Made by a program: the position numbers and the translations under genes
Part shown: piece by piece, positions 37,434 to 40,361 of the stretch
Position numbering within the stretch: position 1 is the first letter of the stretch
Layout of the letters: each line of letters begins with the position of its first letter
Source: Pantoea conspicua
Lineage (GTDB): Bacteria > Pseudomonadota > Gammaproteobacteria > Enterobacterales > Enterobacteriaceae
DNA length: 40,361 bases
Reading direction: 5' to 3'
Assembly (NCBI RefSeq): GCF_002095315.1
Contig: NZ_MLFN01000038.1
Coordinates: 1-40,361, forward strand
Notes under the pieces: generated by a model
The model's database searches: none
What the model saw: only the letters and a program-made list of their open reading frames with translations
Told to the model about the DNA's origin: nothing

Positions 37434-37463
37434 AAGGCGGGGATTAACCACCCCGCCTTTTTT
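37434..37463 (+). terminator. Terminator of the small-peptide mRNA
   Basis: AGGCGGGG and CCCCGCCT form a perfect 8-bp GC-rich stem with an 8-nt loop, followed by a run of T. Strong intrinsic terminator 20 bp after the peptide stop. Confidence 0.88.
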
Positions 37464-37623
37464 CGTATCAATTTTCCCATAACTAAAACCAGCCTATATT
37501 CCTATCTGCTTTGACTAATAATTCACCCTTCCCTACTGATTATCCTGAATTCATCGTTTGTTAGTCGCCGGAAAAATTAAGCTTATGCTTTTAATGGTAT
37601 TTTTCATCATCATATTACTATTA

Positions 37624-37644
37624 TGTATATACATTAGTATATGC
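37624..37644 (-). repeat. Partition-type repeat, copy 1
   Basis: TGTATATACA, four bases, then TATATGC as read on the plus strand. This is a variant of the 20-bp element lying in the reverse orientation, with the palindromic core intact. Confidence 0.65.
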
Positions 37645-37705
37645 AAATAGTTATTGGTGAGGATTATGCTCTGAAAATCTAACAACACGTATTGATGTTA
37701 TTTTG

Positions 37706-37725
37706 TATATGCTCATGTATATACA
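37706..37725 (+). repeat. Partition-type repeat, copy 2
   Basis: TATATGC-TCA-TGTATATACA, an exact match to the 20-bp consensus TATATGC-N3-TGTATATACA. Confidence 0.8.
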
Positions 37726-37804
37726 AAGTGCATGCTTACAAAACAAAATTGGGCTACTTAAGACGGCAACGCAGGGCGGACAGTTTGCACGTCTACGCGC
37801 AGTT

Positions 37805-38488
37805 CTACTTTGAAGGTAAGCCCTTAAAGGCATCCTCCCAGTATGGATCTCTGTCTGGGTCATTGACGATCTTGCTCATCCATGATTCAGAGCGTCGCCA
37901 TCTTTCGGCCACTTCTTTCATCGTCCAGTTTCTTTCTCTGAGTAGATTTTTGATATCCGAGACCGTGAGTTTGGTGCCAACCCAGTTACGCAGAATATTT
38001 TCATCAACAGAAAATTCAAGACCCGGATATTTTTCTTCCAACGATTTCCTGGAGGTGCTGAACCATACAGGGTCATCGTTGCCTTCAAACTTGATAGTGG
38101 TATACCGGTGGCCATTATTCAGGCTGATTTCAGGGTGGTAATACTCAATCCAGACTGAGTTCTCATTGATGTAGTCAAATATCCATGCATCAAACTCACG
38201 GCTTTTACGCTGCTCAGACTTGAAGAGATCGCTAAAATTTTTCCTGTTCGAGACCTTAAGCGCTCCATCCTGCATCAGCGCATTAATCGCAGATATGCGT
38301 ACGCTCTCAGCTGCATTCGTTATTGAGGTGTTGTAGTAGTTCAGTAACTGAGCGCAGGTAAACACTATTTTGCCTTGGGCAATTTGCACGCGCAGATAAC
38401 AGTATCCTTGATCGTTCCAGAAACCCTGGAAGCGCAACGGGTGATAAGTCTTGTCGAACCCTTCAGTCAGCGTAAACCTGATTCTCAT
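37805..38488 (-). CDS. Hypothetical protein with a C-terminal helix-turn-helix, divergent from parA
   Basis: A 227-residue protein. The N-terminal two thirds are mixed alpha/beta with no recognised domain (FQGFWNDQGYCYLRVQIAQGK; WIFDYINENSVWIEYYHPE). The C-terminal 55 residues look like a helix-turn-helix: LTVSDIKNLLRERNWTMKEVAERW followed by RRSESWMSKIVNDP. The ATG at 38488 has GGAGTAAGG upstream. It is divergent from parA, and the 213-bp gap carries three copies of the 20-bp repeat, so it may bind them or be controlled through them. A replication or partition regulator is possible; unproven. Confidence 0.72.
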   Translation of the reverse strand: MRIRFTLTEGFDKTYHPLRFQGFWNDQGYCYLRVQIAQGKIVFTCAQLLNYYNTSITNAAESVRISAINALMQDGALKVSNRKNFSDLFKSEQRKSREFDAWIFDYINENSVWIEYYHPEISLNNGHRYTTIKFEGNDDPVWFSTSRKSLEEKYPGLEFSVDENILRNWVGTKLTVSDIKNLLRERNWTMKEVAERWRRSESWMSKIVNDPDRDPYWEDAFKGLPSK

Positions 38489-38588
38489 ACCTTACTCCTC
38501 ATTTTTCTTAATTAAGCCACAAATTGAATTATGGTGCTCATTAAGTCAAGTTAAGAGAGCAACGTGTTTTTTTATTTAATTGTTTTGG

Positions 38589-38608
38589 TATATGCAAATG
38601 TATATACA
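38589..38608 (+). repeat. Partition-type repeat, copy 3
   Basis: TATATGC-AAA-TGTATATACA, exact consensus, between the hypothetical gene and parA. Confidence 0.82.
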
Positions 38609-38620
38609 TAAATAGCTTTG

Positions 38621-38640
38621 CATATGCTTTTGTATATACA
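38621..38640 (+). repeat. Partition-type repeat, copy 4
   Basis: CATATGC-TTT-TGTATATACA, one mismatch to consensus, 32 bp (three helical turns) after copy 3. Confidence 0.82.
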
Positions 38641-38667
38641 TTGACACATTCCAGGATCTGCGTAATA

Positions 38668-38689
38668 TGTATATAACTTTGTATATACA
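38668..38689 (+). repeat. Partition-type repeat, copy 5, next to the parA start
   Basis: A degenerate left half (ATGTATATAAC) followed by an intact TGTATATACA ending 12 bp before the parA ATG. The position fits an autorepression operator. Confidence 0.72.
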
Positions 38690-38701
38690 TGGTGGTGTCA
38701 G

Positions 38702-39496
38702 ATGAACAAGCCCTACATTATTTCTTTTGCGAACAGTAAAGGTGGCGTGGCCAAAACGACGAGCTGTATTGCTGTCGGTTGTGCACTGGCTGCCGCTGGG
38801 TACAGGACTCTGCTGGTTGACCTTGACCATCAGGGAAACCTGAGCGATGACGTTGGTCGTGGGGATGAAGATTACACCATCACCGATCTCTTCGAAGACC
38901 CGAAATTTGATACGAACAAACTGGTTTACACCGCGCTGGACGGTGAGGTCGCCATACCGAATCTTGACGTCATTCCGGCTGATATTACGCTGGCTGTGGA
39001 AGCGCGAAGCGCCGAGCGTTTTCGTCACAGGCTCAATATTCTGGAAGAGGGGCTCGCCAGACTAAAAACTGAGTACGATTACATTCTTATTGATCTGCGT
39101 CCGGCGATTGACCTCAGCATCGAGAACGCGTTGCTTATCACTAATAATATTGTCGTTCCGGTCGATATGGATCGCAGGGCAGTTAAAGGAATCGCTGACC
39201 TTTTCCAGGTAGTGCGTGAAGTGAAGCGCAATGATGATTTTGTATATACACTTGTAAAGACAAAGGTGAATGAATCTCACTCCAAAATGAAAAAATCCAT
39301 TGATGGGTACATCAGTGAAGCTGGCTATACAGTCGCTAAAACTGAAATCCGTCAGAGTGAGCTTTTCAAGCAGGCTACAGATGTGCATCGCCCGGTAATG
39401 ATGTTCGCTAAAAACGAACGTCCTTATCGTGACTATAAAGCGTTCACACAAGAGCTATTGCAGCAGATTGAGGAGGTCAAGGGTGGGAAGAAGTGA
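38702..39496 (+). CDS. parA: ParA-family partition ATPase
   Basis: A 264-residue ParA/MinD-type ATPase for plasmid segregation. Deviant Walker A KGGVAKTT (residues 13-20) in FANSKGGVAKTTS; Walker A' LLVDLDHQGNLS; Walker B YILIDLRPAI, where Leu-Arg-Pro replaces the more usual Ala/Thr-Pro-Pro. There is no N-terminal DNA-binding domain, so it is the short type Ib class, usually paired with a small ribbon-helix-helix protein, as here. Upstream repeats are probably the centromere and operator. The gene overlaps the next by 14 bases and carries one repeat core inside it (39241). Confidence 0.92.
   Translation: MNKPYIISFANSKGGVAKTTSCIAVGCALAAAGYRTLLVDLDHQGNLSDDVGRGDEDYTITDLFEDPKFDTNKLVYTALDGEVAIPNLDVIPADITLAVEARSAERFRHRLNILEEGLARLKTEYDYILIDLRPAIDLSIENALLITNNIVVPVDMDRRAVKGIADLFQVVREVKRNDDFVYTLVKTKVNESHSKMKKSIDGYISEAGYTVAKTEIRQSELFKQATDVHRPVMMFAKNERPYRDYKAFTQELLQQIEEVKGGKK
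39241..39250 (+). repeat. Partition-type repeat core inside parA, copy 6
   Basis: TGTATATACA, the palindromic core, within the parA coding sequence; the left half is not conserved. Confidence 0.5.
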
Positions 39497-39734
39497 TCGC
39501 ATCGCGAAAGGCGTAACACGCGTTGTTGAACGGCGAAATATTACAACCGGTAGACAAATGAACCTGCGCCTCACCGGTCTTGATGATGATGCCCTGTCCA
39601 TGCTGGTTGAGAAAATGCAGGAGAAGCTTCCGCAGAAAAATATTACCCGCTCCCGTGTGCTGAGAGCTGCCTGTTATCTCGATGACGATAAGTTGATTCA
39701 GAAACTGGCGCAGTTACTGGTTGAAAACACCTGA
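39483..39734 (+). CDS. Small ParB/ParG-like centromere-binding protein
   Basis: An 83-residue basic protein from a GTG at 39483 that follows GAGGAGGTCAAG; the longer frame back to 39429 lies inside parA and has no better site. The C-terminal part looks like a ribbon-helix-helix fold: beta strand RQMNLRLTG, helix DDDALSMLVEKMQEKL, helix TRSRVLRAACYL. The N-terminal tail is basic and flexible, as in ParG-type proteins that stimulate ParA. It should bind the TATATGC/TGTATATACA repeats. Overlaps parA by 14 bases. Confidence 0.82.
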   Translation: MGRSDRIAKGVTRVVERRNITTGRQMNLRLTGLDDDALSMLVEKMQEKLPQKNITRSRVLRAACYLDDDKLIQKLAQLLVENT

Positions 39735-39738
39735 TATG

Positions 39739-39758
39739 TAAATGCAAGTGTATATACA
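39739..39758 (+). repeat. Partition-type repeat, copy 7
   Basis: TAAATGC-AAG-TGTATATACA, one mismatch to consensus, starting 4 bp after the small Par protein stop. Confidence 0.8.
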
Positions 39759-39768
39759 TAAGTAAAGT

Positions 39769-39798
39769 AAAAGCCTATACAATTGTATAGGCTTTTTT
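39769..39798 (+). terminator. Terminator of the par operon
   Basis: AAAGCCTATACAA and TTGTATAGGCTTT are exact complements with no extra loop bases, followed by T residues. Symmetric, so it can act on both strands. Confidence 0.85.
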
Positions 39799-39839
39799 GC
39801 CGCGTCCCAGGCAATGCAGTGGAAAAGTGAGACTTTATG

Positions 39840-39859
39840 TATATGCCAATGTATATACA
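39840..39859 (+). repeat. Partition-type repeat, copy 8
   Basis: TATATGC-CAA-TGTATATACA, exact consensus, beyond the par terminator. Confidence 0.82.
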
Positions 39860-40343
39860 AATTATCATGCTGATGCTTTGATAGTGGGGGATCAGCAAAC
39901 TGTTGCAACAGGGGTGTCTTTCCAGTTGGTCGTCCATGCTGGACTGAGCATTTCCCGCTTCATCTTCCATTCATTACTGATACCCTGGCCTGCAAACCAC
40001 AGACTCCCAAGCGCCGTAAAGCCCGTTCACCGTAGTTAAAAAGGTTTACCATAGCTGATTTTTTGCTAGGAGTTGGTTTAAGCCGTTCAGAGAAAGGTAT
40101 GATGCGGCAGCGATGTATGTGCCTGTAACCGGCTATGCCGGGCGCGCTGTGCCGTTTAACATCAGTGTCACTCTCAGTGGCATTCAGGGCTAATTGTGCA
40201 CTGCACGCCAGACTCGTTCGCCTCAGGCAGGGAAGCTTAACCGGACTGAATGTCCGCTGTGTGCCAAAAGCGGAAGTTACTAGCAAAAATCTGTGTTAGT
40301 AATTAGGGAACCGGTCAGGAAAGTCCGTTCTTAGATGACTGGC

Positions 40344-40361
40344 GGCTTTGTTGAATAAATC
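40344..40361. mobile_element. Terminal inverted repeat of an IS903-like element (rest outside the window)
   Basis: The last 18 bases, GGCTTTGTTGAATAAATC, match the 18-bp terminal repeat of IS903 as I remember it. The element would continue to the right. Confidence 0.72.

Larger units (their letters stand above)
37464..37804. other. AT-rich gap holding two partition-type repeats
   Basis: No coding frame of merit. It contains the repeat copies at 37624-37644 (minus orientation) and 37706-37725 (plus orientation) of the TATATGC-N3-TGTATATACA element. Confidence 0.6.
39735..40361. other. Region after the par operon, no gene seen
   Basis: About 630 bp with two repeat copies, a terminator, a short inverted-repeat motif at 40253-40274 and an IS903-like end at the edge. 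Frames on both strands are short and of unlikely composition. Confidence 0.6.

Noticed and set aside
1..40361. tRNA, rRNA or a replication initiator gene
   Set aside because: None recognised on either strand; the replicon expected near the ResD-like gene must lie outside the window.

Overview
The window reads as part of a large heavy-metal-resistance plasmid of an enteric bacterium, most likely Klebsiella, Enterobacter or a relative. The reasons are a complete sil/pco/ars-type metal gene set, an F-plasmid ResD-like tyrosine recombinase, a ParA partition operon with repeated sites, a VapBC toxin-antitoxin pair and, at the very end, 18 bases matching my recollection of an IS903 terminal repeat. 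The organism is inferred from family resemblance only.

Layout. 1-347: tail of an M23 peptidase. 416-9663: silver/copper efflux system (silA, B, F, C on the minus strand; silR, S, E on the plus strand). 9664-13501: Tn3-family transposon (tnpR, res, tnpA, right terminal repeat) inserted in a second serine recombinase gene that continues to 14020. 14453-22285: periplasmic copper resistance (DUF305 protein, pcoS, R, D, C, B, A, a half-length PcoE/SilE-like protein, a Cys-rich four-helix copper-storage-like protein). 22508-25676: Cd/Pb/Zn P-type ATPase and a divergent MerR-type regulator. 25965-30939: arsenic genes (arsR plus ACR3-like carrier; arsR-arsB-arsC; arsR-arsH). 30988-33739: an acetyltransferase plus MFS exporter operon with a divergent, damaged LysR regulator. 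33871-34682: vapBC with an upstream array of 17-bp repeats. 35054-36894: two hypotheticals and a ResD-like recombinase. 36938-37463: an apparent type I toxin-antitoxin locus. 37622-39859: partition region with eight copies of a 20-bp repeat core. 40344-40361: IS903-like end.

How it works together. SilRS and PcoRS probably sense periplasmic Ag/Cu. Near-identical dyads (ATGACA-N4-TGTCAT or ATTACA-N4-TGTAAT class) lie before silC/silR, silE, pcoA and the pcoE-like gene, so the two regulons may overlap. Copper is handled by RND efflux (SilCBA, SilF), oxidation (PcoA), periplasmic binding (SilE, PcoC, PcoE-like, DUF305) and perhaps cytosolic storage. Soft divalent cations go out through the P-type ATPase under a MerR-type activator. 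Arsenate is reduced by ArsC and arsenite exported by ArsB and possibly the ACR3-like carrier; ArsH probably oxidises trivalent organoarsenicals.

The most striking unlabelled item is at 36938-37463. A hydrophobic 31-34 residue peptide with a long leader lies beside a divergent, roughly 94-nt RNA with its own promoter and terminator. The 5' part of that RNA is perfectly complementary over 21 nt to the peptide's leader, the same plan as TisB/IstR-1 and ZorO/OrzO.

Caution: silA, tnpA, pcoR, the MFS gene, lysR and vapC each carry a small frameshift, mostly in homopolymer runs. This looks more like uncorrected sequencing error than six independent mutations, so these genes may be intact in the real plasmid.
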